A program made the position numbers and the translations under genes. A stretch of 64,000 nt of DNA from Cercozoa sp. M6MM (taxonomy: Eukaryota; Endomyxa: Ascetosporea), in NCBI GenBank assembly GCA_040357565.1, contig JBDODJ010000032.1. One strand, given 5' to 3'. This document shows positions 18,074-29,758 of the stretch, piece by piece. The notes under the pieces were generated by a model. That model worked only from the letters and a program-made list of their open reading frames with translations, did not search any database and was not told where the DNA came from. Numbering within the stretch: position 1 is the stretch's first letter; every line of letters starts with the position of its first letter.

Positions 18074-20605
18074 ATGCGGATACAGAACAAGGACTGGCCG
18101 CAGTGTCCGCATTGCGGCACGCATATTAATCCGGTACGTTCTGAGGTGCAGTTTGTGTTGTTTTGCGGTGGATGATGTTGGCACAGCGCAACTTCACCAA
18201 GCACGCCGGCACGCTCGGAATCTGTTCCGGTATTTTCCCGTATTTTATTGTATTTTTTTTTATTGAGAGAAACCCCAAAAGCCGAAAATACAAAAATAAA
18301 AGTGTTTGTGTGTTTTGTTTAGTGCTGAAGAAGCGCCGAGAGGAGCAGTCACAGACCTGTGCGTTTCTTCTGGAAAAATACGAAAATAATAAATACACGA
18401 AAAATACGAAAAATACGAGGTGCGCAGATTATGTGAAAGACGTCAACGCCGACCCGATGGAGCTCGAGGCGGCCTACCTCACTGGCACTGATTGTATCTT
18501 CTTTTTACGTGATCGATCAGTGATCACGCAATGATCGATAGCGATCATTCATGATCGATCAGTGATCACTCAATGCTCGGACGGTTTGTGTGTAGTTGCG
18601 TTCGGCGGCAGCAAACCGTCGTTCGACGAGTTGACACGTGCGCGGCTGTCGAAGCGTATCGAGTGTACCCCCAGCTTTACCCCCCTGTTTACCCCCCTGT
18701 TTACCCCCCCCTCATGCCCCCAGGCACACCGCCGGGCCTGCTGCGGAAGTCGCAGTTCGACCGACTGATCGCGCGACTCGAGAGCGCCGTTCTGCCTGGT
18801 ACAAGACCTCGTCCATTTGGACCACTGTACGTCCATTTGGACCATTGTGTCCATTTGGACCACTGTCTATTTGGACTTGTTTAATTTGGACTTGTTTATT
18901 TTGGACATGTTTATTTTGGACCTTGTTTATTTTGGACCTGTAGTGCGCAAGTCGCACCGCGTGGACGAAACTGCGCTCGCAGTGACCGCGGCCGTCCGCG
19001 CGGAGGCGCCGCTGCTGTCACATGCGGCCAAGAAACGCCGCAAGCACGCGCTGCAACACGCCGCATTGTGCGCGCAGCTGCGTGGTTTTTCTGTTTTACC
19101 CCCCTCTTTACCCCCCCCCCCCCNNNNNNNNNNNNNNNNNNNNNNNNNNNNNNNNNNNNNNNNNNNNNNNNNNNNNNNNNNNNNNNNNNNNNNNNNNNNN
19201 NNNNNNNNNNNNNNNNNNNNNNNTACTACCTCTCTTCCATTTTGCCCCCTCCCCCCATTTTACGCCCTCTTTACCCCCCTCTTTGCCTCCTCTTTGCACC
19301 CACTTTACCCCTTGTTTACTCTCCTGTTTACCTCTATTTACTCCCTTCTTTTCTTACCTTCCTCTTGCCCTTTGTTTATTCCCTTTCGTTTACTCCCCTG
19401 TATACCCCCGGGCCCCGGTGGCGCCCCCCCCCAGAGACGGCGTCGTTGAGGCGAGAGACGACGCTGGTGGAATTCGGCGCCGGCAAGGCCGAGTTGTCCA
19501 AAACACTCGCGCTCACGTCGCAGCGTCTGCATGGGTGTTTCCCCTCATCTTTACCCCCTACCCCCTTTCCCCCTTACCCCCCCCCCCAGAGACGAAGGTG
19601 TCCGCGTCGTATGTGTCGACATGCAGAACTTTCGACACAAGTGCGAGCGTGTGTTACAGGTAGTCTTACCCACCCTGTCCCTACCCCTACCCCTACCCTA
19701 CCCTCTTACCCCCCCCCCCCCCGAAGGAGCGTGCGCGGCGTCTGAGAGTGAACCTGCGTCATTTGGATTTGCGTCGCGTGCCGTGGCTCGTGTCGTCGCT
19801 CCGCGTGGACTGCGTAGCCAAACACCTCTGCGGCTGCGGCACTGACTACGCTCTGCGCTCGCTGCGTACTGCCTTGCAGGTACTAGCTTACCAACTACTA
19901 ACTGCCTTGTTCAACCTAGTACTGGGCGGTAGGGCGACACCAAGGTGCCACTCGGCAGTCTCGTCATCTCGCTGTGCTGCCATCACAAGTGCACCTGGGC
20001 CTCCTTTTGCGGCCGCGCCTTCCTCCAGCAGCACGGCATCAACAACGATCGGTACCAGACAAGCACAAAACACACTCCAAAATCACAAAAACTCACAATT
20101 GATCGGTCAAAAATGATTGCACACGCCACAATGTGACCACACGCCGATTTTGCAACAGAGAGTTCGCACAACTGTGCCGATTGGCGGCTTGGGCCTCCTC
20201 AAGTCACGTGCGGTACTTGAACTCACTCTATTTGCTCAGTGGTCTGGTCCACTTTTTGGATTTTTGGTATTTTTCCTGACTTGGGCAGTCAAACTGACAA
20301 GAAATCCGACTTGAGCGACCAGAACACTGACACGGATCCCCACGTGCACACGTTCCTTACAGCGACGGAGAAACAGCGTTTCGGACGTCTGGCCAAGCGT
20401 GTGCTGGACTCGGCGCGACTTCACTTTTTGTGCGTTTTTGTGCTTTTTTGTGCTTTCTGTTGTCAGTTGCGAAGTTTCCACAAATTGCTGGTATTGCTAT
20501 GTTGCCGCCAGGCGCGAGGAGTGCGCGGCGACGCAGGTTGAACTTGTGGAGTTCTGCGATGAGGACGTGACGCCTGAGAACGTGCTTCTGCGTGCCGTGT
20601 TCTGA
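18074..20605 (+). CDS. TRM13: tRNA 2'-O-methyltransferase Trm13 (CCDC76)
   Basis: Trm13 makes Nm at position 4 of tRNA acceptor stems. About 13 exons join from MRIQNKDWPQCPHCGTHINP, which with KHAGTLGIC forms a CHHC zinc finger. Family landmarks in order are YVKDVNADP, TTLVEFGAGKAELSKTLAL (SAM-binding motif I), VRVVCVDMQNFRHK, VAKHLCGCGTDYALR, SLVISLCCHHKCTWASFCG and, at the end, VTPENVLLRAVF. The CCHHxC...W motif and the KHLCG box are diagnostic. Introns are unusual: one holds GATC palindromes, one a GTCCATTTGGAC minisatellite, and several are TTTACCCCC runs, one with an N gap. The exon after LKKRREEQ is less certain. Confidence 0.88.
18510..18573. repeat. GATCGATCAGTGATCAC palindromic repeats in TRM13 intron
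   Basis: About three copies of a self-complementary unit built on tgatcgatcagtgatcac. The same unit fills part of the channel-gene intron near 10.3-10.5 kb. Confidence 0.85.
18666..18715 (+). repeat. TTTACCCCCC repeats in TRM13 intron
   Basis: Tandem agctttacccccctgtttac units fill the intron between exons ending KRIEC and starting TPPGLL. Confidence 0.85.
18806..18945 (+). repeat. GTCCATTTGGAC intronic minisatellite
   Basis: Units such as gtccatttggaccactgtac decay rightwards to tttattttggac units; together they make up almost the whole intron. Confidence 0.85.
19094..19437 (+). repeat. TTTACCCCC-rich TRM13 intron with assembly gap
   Basis: Pyrimidine-rich TTTACCCCC-type repeats on both sides of a 100-N gap at 19124-19223. 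Two further C-rich introns follow (19537-19588, 19661-19724). Confidence 0.85.
19124..19223. other. Assembly gap (100 N) in TRM13 intron
   Basis: Exactly 100 N directly after a run of 14 C. Probably a homopolymer-induced break of unknown true size. Confidence 0.95.
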
Positions 20606-20849
20606 CGCAAAACGAAAACGTGACTCGTCGACGCGATACGTTGCGAGCTTGTCGGGTCGTGTACTGTCCGTACATCGCATGTACCGTACTCGACTCAGTT
20701 TTAACACAAGCTTGAGTTAGTTGGGGCGGGGAGGTTCCTGACTTTTCTCAACGGCAAGTTCGGTTACGTTAGCGTTCCCAGATACCAGTTGCATTGAACC
20801 TTCAGTTCAGAACTGTAACTGTTCAGTTTCGGTTCAATTTACCAAAAAT

Positions 20850-21803
20850 TTAGAGCAGATTCAGTTCAAGATTGTTCACCGAAGCATCTGCGTTTCCGGC
20901 CGAGTGCGAGTGCGGGTGTGTCGATGTTGCACGCGAGACGGCGACACTGCGAACCTTGCAGCACATTAGGGCGCTGATCGAGTACAGCAGCGCCACCGGG
21001 ATGAGTGCAACGTGCTCTTGTCCTGAGAGTTTATTAAATGGTTCAGCTCATGTGTTAAAACAAATCAGTACGGTCATGTTAAAACGAGTTACCAGAGATC
21101 TCGTTGGCAGTCGCAAACAAAAACGGGCCAATCCAACCCATTGCGTATCGAGACCATCTGTCCAGTGTATCAGTCTAGTTAACCCTGTACTTTACATGTT
21201 CAGAACTGTACACGCGCACAAGGTGTATTAAACACTTACAGAAACATTGACATCAACGACGACGCGAGTGTTTTCGAACAGTCCGAGGTCAGTTTCGACA
21301 TGAAGACTGTCGCCCAGCAAGCAAAATTAGTTACAGAATACAGTCAAGTCAGTTCAGTTTTTAATTCAATTGGTACCACGAAAGTGCGCAATGCGTGCTC
21401 CAAAAGCAATGCCGCTTCCCTGAGATGCAACAATTGCAGTAACTGTCATTAATCATGATTCAAGCAGTGGCACCATTGTGAACAGGATGACAAAAAGTAG
21501 GTCGCTCCGAGAGCGAACCAAGAACACCAATAGCACAGCTGTACATGTATCACTACTGATACTGTAGTTTGATACTGTGCAACAGTAGCAAAACTGACCC
21601 AAGAAAGAAAGAGACGTCTTCGAGAATCGCGCCGCCCGCACGCCGCCCAGAATGCCGCAGATCTCTCCGCCCATCATCATCAGCGCGATCTCCGTGCCTG
21701 TCATGCGGAACACCGAAATCATGAACGGAGCAGTCGCCAACGCCAGTCCTGCAGGCAGCAGACACACCTCATTTCCATTCTTCCTGGTGTAAACTGTAGG
21801 CAC
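20850..21803 (-). CDS. Duplicated 3' exon block of the ATG22-like transporter
   Basis: Repeats the order and content of 21979-22950 in diverged form: MISVFRMTGTEIALMMMGGE then ARFSKTSLSFLG against MTVAHMTSTEIALLLVGGQ then ARFSKTCRP; and EHVALIPVALLYSISALMCC against AHLALIPVAILYSTSCVMCW. Both end in a hydrophilic tail with its own stop (here NNLELNLL, TAA at 20850). All exons read open. It could be an alternative set of last exons for the gene upstream or the remains of a second copy that lost its 5' half. Confidence 0.5.
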
Positions 21804-21978
21804 GTCAGTTTCACATCACTGACGTCAAGTCTCGCCCGAATCGGAGTCCAGACGACGTTTTTTTTTGCAATATTTGTTTGCTTAGAACGTCTGTCCCAAA
21901 CGATAACCAGGCGTGTATGTCTTGACTGCCTTCATTCTCGTAATAACATGTGCTGAGTATGCTTGTACAGTCGCAAAA

Positions 21979-24900
21979 TCAGAAGGCAGTCAGTTCGAGT
22001 TCGTCCAAAGGCGTATCCTCAGCAGGCTGCTCGTCGCTCTGGCAGCTCGGAGTGCGCGACAAGGCCACGCTGCGGATCTGCCAGCACATGACGCAACTGG
22101 TCGAGTAGAGGATCGCCACGGGGATTAGTGCGAGGTGCGCGTGTCCTTCAAAAGTACAGGCAGTTTTTGTACAGTGTTTTGCTCGTTTCAAACAGGGCGT
22201 TCTTGTACCAGAAAGCTCGTTCGCTGCAGCGAAAAGCAGCGGACCCACCCAGCCCAAGGCATAGCGCGACCACCTGACAAACCAAGTTGCACATTTTCAC
22301 ACACCGACTGAAGAAAGGCATCAAGGCTAGAGCTTACAAAAACATGGCCATCAAGGACGATGCCAACGCTTTCGAACAGTCCGCGGTTAGTTTCGACATG
22401 AAGACTGCCCAATTTAGTGTTCTACATCTGGATCTGAGCGGAAAAGGAACCGACTGGACAGTTACCCACCTCGAAAGTGCGCAATTCGTGCACCGAATGC
22501 GACACCACTCGTCTAAATTTCAATTTTAAATGTTATAACGAAACACTCTTATTTTTTTGCAAGTAACTGAACGAACTGACAGATGTTACCACTCCAAACA
22601 CAACGACGAAAGCAAAGTCTTTTCGCGATCGGACAAAGAACGGCACCAGTGCAGCTACAGTAGATATATATATATATATAAGTTTATATCATAGAATACA
22701 CAAGAGATATCAACAGTGAATATAGGTCAAGGCGTGTACCAAGGAAGGAAAGAAAGGTGCCCGCGAACACAAGAGTGGACGGACGGCAGGTCTTCGAGAA
22801 GCGCGCCGAGAGTGCTCCGCCGGCAATACCGCAGATCTGACCGCCCACAAGAAGCAGTGCAATCTCAGTGCTCGTCATGTGAGCCACCGTCATCAAGAAA
22901 GGCGTTAAGGCAGCTCCCAGTCCTTTTCAACGGCACAGAAGTCAATTTGGGTCCAGTTTAAGTTAAAAGCACAACAGGAAGACACAGAAAACAAACTGAA
23001 AAAGTACCGGCATCACCGGCACTGAGTACAACATTCATGAGCAGGAACCAGTTGCCTTCGGGCCGGCGTCGACGCAGCACTCGCCATGCCGTGCGCATCT
23101 TGCTCACCACACTCTGCGTCTCGTACTGCGACTCTGTGCTTTCGCGCGTTTTCGTCTCCATTCCGATCTGAGCACACACAATATAAACTGTCAGTTGCGC
23201 TTTTATTAACGGAGTGGTATTGGAAATTACCAAGAAAGGCAGTGCAATCAAGAGCCACAATAGACCTGCAGCAGTGACAAAACTAGCTCGTTGACGCGAT
23301 GGCGAGTGTCTCAGCACCGCGTTTGACCAGTGTACTTGTTGACCTGAACTCAAGTCAGTAAATTAACAGTTGGTGTAGTAATATTTACAGTACCAGAACT
23401 GAGGTGTGTCAGCACTGCGAATGAGTCTGTTTCTACTCGAACTGCGTCTGTTGACAGTGTGCCCTATAAGACCACCAATTAAATTTAAACTCAAGGATCC
23501 AAACAGACCGCAGAAAATGTACAGCACCTTGACATAGTGTGTCTCCTCTTCAAAGGACTCAAACCGAGTAAAGGCGTGTTTCACAGTGTCAAAGGAACCA
23601 AACACGACCTCGCCTGGCACGTTCGAACTCGCGCTAAACCGGAACTCACCGGGCCCACTAAATAATAAAGTGACTCTATTGCATGCCAATTCAGTTTGAT
23701 ACCCAGTAAATTTAGATGAAGAGTGCCAATTACACATCATGAAACTGCGTCAACAGTGCAACAGCATCGGCGGAGCTGACATGCAGAGTGTCGCCCACAA
23801 TGGTGCACAGAGAATCGCCTTTTTTCGTACCTTCAATTGGCACAACAGACCATGTTCGAGTAAAGGCAGAATGACAGATTGAATAACTTAAACTTACAAG
23901 GATGCAACGAAATGACGGCATTGCTGTCCTTTGACAGTGCGGTGAACTCGGTAATTGACACTTCGTTGGTCACCTAAAGTTGAGTTTCTTCAGTTCAGAA
24001 ATGAGAAGTTTGATGATTGAATGACTGAGGGATACGTTGCTTTCGCTGTTGCCGCTGCGATGAAGAAGCAACGCAAAGAAACCCGCCACTCCAATCTACA
24101 ATTTGAAGAGTTCAGTTTCAACTGAACTGTAAACTCACATTAATAATCCCCCTGTTTCAGTTGTTTATAATACCTGTGCCATGTTGCCCAACCCAAGAGC
24201 CCAAGCCGAGCACAGAATCTGCTTTCGCGCAGGCACGTGTGTCGTGAGCAGTGAGTACACTGGCACCAGTGACACCTCATAGCTGTACACAAGCATCTCA
24301 ATTTTAGTATAGCAATTTACCAAACCAACTGCTACAGTATTTATCATGTGAAAGTAACATACGCTACACTGGCCACGATGATTGCGAGTGCGAACAGATC
24401 CAGCGACGGCAGCAGTGCGAACGACGCCGTCGAAAGCGCTCCCGCGATGTTCGCTGCAGTCTAAAATTCCAGGAGTTAAATTTAAACTTACTTCAACGTG
24501 TAAAATTCAGTTGGAAGTTGTACAGTACCATAAGTGAGCCACGCGACGACTTGTGAATCGCACCGGCCAGCGGGATCGCCCACACGCCCAACAATGTCGT
24601 TATGGCCAGTGTGAACGAAGTTGCAGTCGTCGGAAGCATTGGGATTCCCCCTGAGGTGAGTTCAAGAAGTCTGAGTCGTTTGTACAGTACGTGCACGAAT
24701 ACAATATTCAAGACAAGAGATCCTACAGACAGAAACGCGTCCATTCGGCCCCGCGTCGGCGTTCCAGTAGGCCACATCGGTCAGGAACGAGTTGCAGAAG
24801 GCAGCAAACACGAGACCTGCCTGCCCATTTAAATTTCACTCACTGAAAGTTCCATAAGGTACCAGTTGAGTGAAGATACGGGAGTTCTCGCGACTGCCGC

Positions 24901-25854
24901 AGCAACAAAGACATTCGCGAAGGAAAACAAACGCGCACGAAGTGTTCGTTCCTCTTTGCCACCGACACCGAGATCAGATAAAGCGACATCATCGTTCTTA
25001 AACTCAGAGTCGCCGGTGTATTGAACAAGAGTCGACAAGCGTTGGCACTCATCGTACACGCTCTCTTCGCTTTCGCTCAGTGGCAGCGTGTCGTCTAAAG
25101 CACCGTTGCGAAACTGAGCAGACTGAGAAGTTATTGTCTTGTCAAACTCGTCTAACTCGGTGGCATCCACTCCGAGAGCCTGGCGTCGCATTTGAAGTTT
25201 CTGCCGTATTTCGTTCTGCATTGCACGGTCCATGTTCGCTTTCGCTTGCTCCTGCACAGCAACTGCGCTTTATTCAGTTCCAACTTTACTGTAAAACTGA
25301 ATTCAAGCACCCAGTAACTGAGAATCCAAGTCCTAAAACGGCACTATCGATGCTCAAAACACGCACAGCAGACGCGGTATTGCTGTTGAAGCACGGTAGG
25401 TCCAAAACAACAAGCCTGGAGTAGCGGCACGTCACCAGCAGATGAGATCAGTTTTTTTACGACATGCTTTATTGCTTGCTTAAACTTACATGCGTTCCGA
25501 TCCACTCAGCTTAAAGTGCTAGTGGCTAGACTGAGAAATGCTACAGTCTAAAGGATTACACCCACCAGGCTCCGTTGTGAGCACAATTTCGTTCAGTTCC
25601 TCCACTTGACAACAGAACTCAGAACTCCACTTAAACTGCAAGCACAGCAGTCAATGCACCAAGTTGAACTGACTATAACTAGATGTAACCTTAGTAAGCT
25701 ACAAGTAACTCTCAACTGAAACTACAAGCACTGTACTAGTGAACCGCCGACAACCATCAGTGCGGCAAAGTGAAACTAGTGCGCTGACCTCAACTGGATG
25801 GGCCAGGTCGCTTGCACGCAAAAGTGACGTGCCGACAAACTTATGCTGCGGCAT
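21979..25854 (-). CDS. ATG22/UMF1-like major facilitator transporter
   Basis: A polytopic protein in about 14-16 exons. Likely start MPQHKFVGTSLLRASDLA at 25854, then a charged cytosolic stretch (QKLQMRRQALGVDATELDEF), membrane segments LTDVAYWNADAG, TSFTLAITTLLGVWAIPLAG, NIAGALSTASFALLPSLDLF, LCSAWALGLGNMAQV and IFCGLFGSLSLNLIGG, GLLWLLIALPFLVI, a basic loop RTAWRVLRRRRPEGNWFLLM, then ALTPFLMTVAHMTSTEIALL and GGQICGIAGGALSARFSK. The R..WR..RR....FL pattern followed by a late GGxxxGxxGGxxxARFSK suggests the Atg22/UMF1 branch of MFS (vacuolar amino-acid effluxers). The MFS fold is fairly safe, the branch is not. The first three exons are the least certain. Confidence 0.45.
22665..22682. repeat. 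(TA)n microsatellite in transporter intron
   Basis: Alternating ta dinucleotides next to the intron end. Confidence 0.8.
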
Positions 25855-25949
25855 GAGTAAGCCCCTTGACACTGCGACGAAACAACTTTCGCAAGGTGGA
25901 GTGAGAAGTGTGAGTGAGTGAGACGTCCAAGTGATAGAGACAAAGTCAG

Positions 25950-28033
25950 ATGAAGTTCCTGCTTGCATCGCTTTTGCTGGCCGGTGGGGCCATGGCCACG
26001 CCGCAAGCTGTGCCGGAGCCTGTGCCCGTTAGCGCTGCTCCTACGGCTGAGGCGGTAGCAGAGCCAGCAGGCACGCCTTCGAATGCAACCGAGCTGCAAT
26101 TTGACACACTCAAGGTTTTAAATTTTATCTTGCTTGCTCACGCAGTTGGGAAAACTTCACCCAGATGAGCGAGTTGCAACAACTCGTTGACGACATGAAA
26201 ACCCCGGAGAACTGCCAGAGCGAGGTTCGTTGGAGTTTAAAAGTCTGTCCGGCATTTTTTGGTTTTGTGCATTTGCTTGTGACTTGAACTGCCAATCCCC
26301 CAACAGACCCAGTGCACGCTGGTCAAGGTGTTCCAGCTCGTGATTGACGTGTCTCCGGAGCAATACCTCGACATTCTCGAGATTCCGGCCGAGCAGCGCG
26401 CCACGTTGCGTGTGAAACTCGCTGACGTAATTTCGATTCTAGCTCGGGTTGAGTGTTGCTATTTCAGTTTTGTACCGGTTTTGTCCAGCTGGTGAACAAG
26501 AGCAAGTCGCCCGAATGGACGCAGGATCAGTTGCAACAGCAGCCAGTTGCGGTATTAATTTCGATCATTCTGTTGTTTTTTGTCTGCAGTCTTCGTGAAC
26601 TGGTCAGTTGAGTTGAGTCATACATCTACAGTTGCGAGCGGCAATGGACAAGAAGACGCGTGTGCGTGCCGTGCTCAAGGACCGCTCGATGAAGAAGGTG
26701 CTTGCGACCACCACTTATCTGCACTGTAATTCTTGCTACTGTTTTTTACTGAGAGGACAGATGATGAAGAAGGCCTTCAAGTCGCTCTGGGGCAGTCGCA
26801 AGAAGAAGTGCCAGGAGGAGTGCAAGCCGGCACCATGCAAGCCTTCCTACGACTCGTACAAACCGTCCTACGAGTCCTACAAACCTTCCTACGGTCAGGT
26901 ATCAATCACTGTGCCGACAGTCTTTCTGCACTTATGCGAGTGCTACAGCCATCCTACGAGTCGTACAAACCATCCTACAACCCGTCTTACGAGTCCTACA
27001 AACCGTCCTATGGCCAGGAGGTACCGATACGCATTCGATGATAATTTAAGTGCGTCGTAATTCTCTGTTTTTTACTGTAGCCTGCGTGCGGAGGTGTGCT
27101 CCGGCGGCAGCTGCAAACCACCTTGCAAGGAGCCTTGCAAGGAGCCTTCCTGCCAGCCGGTATATCCGTGTCCCTCCCCCTTCACTCTTACCACTCACAT
27201 TAGAGTAAGTAGACCTCGTGCTGCGAGCCGTCGTGCTGCAACTTCTCCTTGGACAGTTGCGAGGAACTGTGTCAGTTTCACCCTTCCCTGTCAGTAGTAT
27301 CGAGAGGGTAGGAGTTTATTGGTACCCCCCTCCCCTTCCCCTGTACAGGTGTGGACCCGTGCGACCCGTGCAACCCGTTCGCTGAGGTATCTTGCCATGT
27401 CGCCGCTGCTGTTGGGTGGCTTATTTATTACCTCCCCCCCCCCCCCCAGATGATCAGCTTCATCATGACGCGTCTGGGCGAGAACATTGCCAACGAGGAC
27501 TGGCGCAAGGTCGGTTCACGATCAGTTCGCTGCTACAGTCAGTAGGACCACTGACACTGTCGTTACTGTCTGTCGGGATTGTTGTGTCACAGGCGTGGCT
27601 GGACTTCCTCCAGTGCAACGACTGCATGGACTGCTGTGCCGATGATGACGACTGCGATGATGACTGCGATGACGATTGTGGCAACGAGTGCTGCGTGCCG
27701 TCATGCAAGCCGCCTTCCTACCAGCCGCCTTCCTACCAGCCTTCCTACCATCCCAGCTCCTACCAGCCTTCCTACCAGCCGCCTTCCTACCAGCCGCCTT
27801 CCTACCAGCCTCCTTCCTACGATGTCCCTGTGTCGAGCTACCAGCAGTCCTACGCTGCTCCAGCGCAGTACTGCGGACAGCAGTCGGCAGCCTGCTGCGG
27901 CACTGGTGCAGGCGACTGCAAGTACGGCAACAACCCGGTGTACAAGACGTACTACGTGTTCCCGCAGAACTTTGGCCAGTTCGGGCAGTACGGTGGTAGT
28001 TATGGAGGCGACATGCCGCCCTATGGCTACTAG
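25950..28033 (+). CDS. Secreted Tyr/Pro- and Cys-rich repeat protein, adhesive- or matrix-like
   Basis: Start MKFLLASLLLAGGAMATPQA is a signal peptide. About twelve exons follow: an acidic Ala/Pro region, a helical domain (LQQLVDDMKTPENCQSE, VFQLVIDVSPEQYLDILEI), a Lys-rich segment (GSRKKKCQEECKPAPCK), then tandem KPSYDSYKPSYESYKPSYGQ units, a Cys/Pro block (CKPPCKEPCKEPSCQP), a Cys pair block (DPCDPCNPF), an Asp/Cys block (DCCADDDDCDDDCDDDC) and finally repeats of PPSYQPPSYQPSYHP before a Gly/Tyr-rich end. KPSY decamer-like repeats recall mussel foot proteins; CKEPC repeats recall small proline-rich cross-linked proteins. I infer an extracellular structural or adhesive role. Several exon joins are in low-complexity coding and could shift. 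Confidence 0.6.
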
Positions 28034-28147
28034 CTAGCTCCCGCTTGTTGTAGACATGTCATGAGTCGGGTGAACTCTCGACCTCTTGTTCTACCTTAAA
28101 AATGTACAGTTAAAAAAACTGAAGCTCCGAGGTGGCTTTCCTCAGAG

Positions 28148-29264
28148 TTAAGACTCAGAGAAACGTGCTTGCAGGTTTTCGAGGCTTGCGTGCGTTTCTG
28201 CGTCAAAGGTGTGCCACATGCTCTCAATCTGCGTCACGTTGTCTTCTCTGAGGCTCGCAATGTTCCCTTTCTGCACAGCGCGTGCAATCTGCTGGTCGAA
28301 CTGGTCCAAGCGTGCTGCGATTTCGCCTTGCTTTCGCTCAACTTTGCTGCTGATTTTGTCGAGTTCTGCTTGCGAGTCGGCGCCGGCCGACAACTCGACA
28401 CTCAGTCCGGATGGCAGCGACAAGACCTGGCGCTCCAAGTCTCGGCGAACCTCTTCCGCGCGGAATGCCAGCAGACTCACGGCCACTCCCAATTCGGTGC
28501 GCAGTCTCGCAACTGCACGTCGGATTCTCTGACCTCAGGACAAAATGCAGTATAGTAAATTAGAACAAGTCTGCACTAAAAACAAGTTGGCTGTACCACC
28601 AAGGGACGAATGTCGACGTTTTCGGTACTCAAAGTGCGTTCGACCTTGCCAAATTCAAAGTTGTGAACGTACTCGTCGACCTCTCGGTGGAACTGGGTCA
28701 TTTCGTTTTCCAGTTTGGAGTACTGACGACTCAATTCTTCGGAGCGTTTTCGAACCCCTGCCAAGGCTTGCTTCTACAGCACCATATCATTGCTACGTGC
28801 AGTTTTACAAAAGTAATAAACTGTATAGTACCGTAGAGGCCTCACCGAGCGCCTGTACCACCATCGCATGCTCTCGCAAAGCTTCTGCAACGTTGGCTTC
28901 CGTTGTTGTGTAACGGTGAGTTTGAACAGCAAGAGTGTTGGACAGTTGGTCGAGTATAGAAGCAGCTCTTGCACAGCTGGACTCTTGAGAGCACGAATTC
29001 TGTGCCAGTGTGCGAGCATCGTTGAACAAGTCCTGTGCCATCTTGCTAGTTTCGGTGTAGTCATATAGAAGTGCCTGCAGCTGCATTTTGAGAGGATGCA
29101 GTTTCTGCCAACAACAGTGAGCCCTTAGTTTAAAGGTTTTAAGCAAAGTACTGCAAGTGAAACAGCTGTACCTGCAGCAGATCTTGCTGAGATGCGGCTT
29201 GTGTGGCGAAACACGCGGCGGCAATGGCAAGCATATAAAGCGCGACCCCAAAGACGAATTTCAT
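28148..29264 (-). CDS. Secreted coiled-coil protein
   Basis: Four exons. The start MKFVFGVALYMLAIAAACFA is a signal peptide. The rest is almost entirely predicted coiled coil: LQALLYDYTETSKMAQDLFN, EANVAEALREHAMVVQ, RKRSEELSRQYSKLENEM and VERKQGEIAARLDQFDQQIA, ending LENLQARFSES. One exon carries a Cys pair (CSQESSCARA). No membrane anchor and no recognised domain. Architecture is like the protein at 49.0-50.8 kb, without clear sequence identity. Confidence 0.65.
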
Positions 29265-29758
29265 GGCGGGGAGTATCTTTTTCAGCAGTCAGACTGTAGG
29301 TTAATTTATAGCGACTTCACGCAGTTGGGGTTCGTCTGAAATTATCTCAATTTGGACGCTCGCACCCGTTGTTTGCAGAAGGCGTGTAATACCCTTTCGA
29401 AAAACACCTCTGCAACGTTTTTTTAACGCAATGAATATCTGCACTAACATCTGTGAAGTCACCTAATGTTGGATACAATGCTGCCGTTCAGTGAGGTCAC
29501 TCTAGCCCTGAGCCTGTTCTGGTCGACATCATGCATTTTAGTTCGTGCTCTCTGTTAAAAAATCGGGTCGACTTAACGAATTACTTCATTTCTCAGTTTC
29601 CCTGCGGAAGTGCGTCGATGGGAGAGTTTTGCACCTTGGATTGTTCTGACTGTTCACTGCTGGGATTCTGCAAACACGATTCCAAGCGTTAGTACAAACT
29701 CTCGTAGGGGTGATAGGAAGACTCTTTTGCAGTCGCGACTAAACTGAAAAACTGAGAA

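Noticed and set aside
19660-19725. Telomere-like CCCTAC/CCCTTACCC runs (also 47925-47985)
   Set aside because: They fit exactly between TRM13 or RLP24 exons as introns and vary in unit length, so they are C-rich intron filler, not interstitial telomere.
18817-19745. Long plus-strand frames across the N gap
   Set aside because: They are translations of TTTACCCCC repeats and N bases within TRM13 introns.
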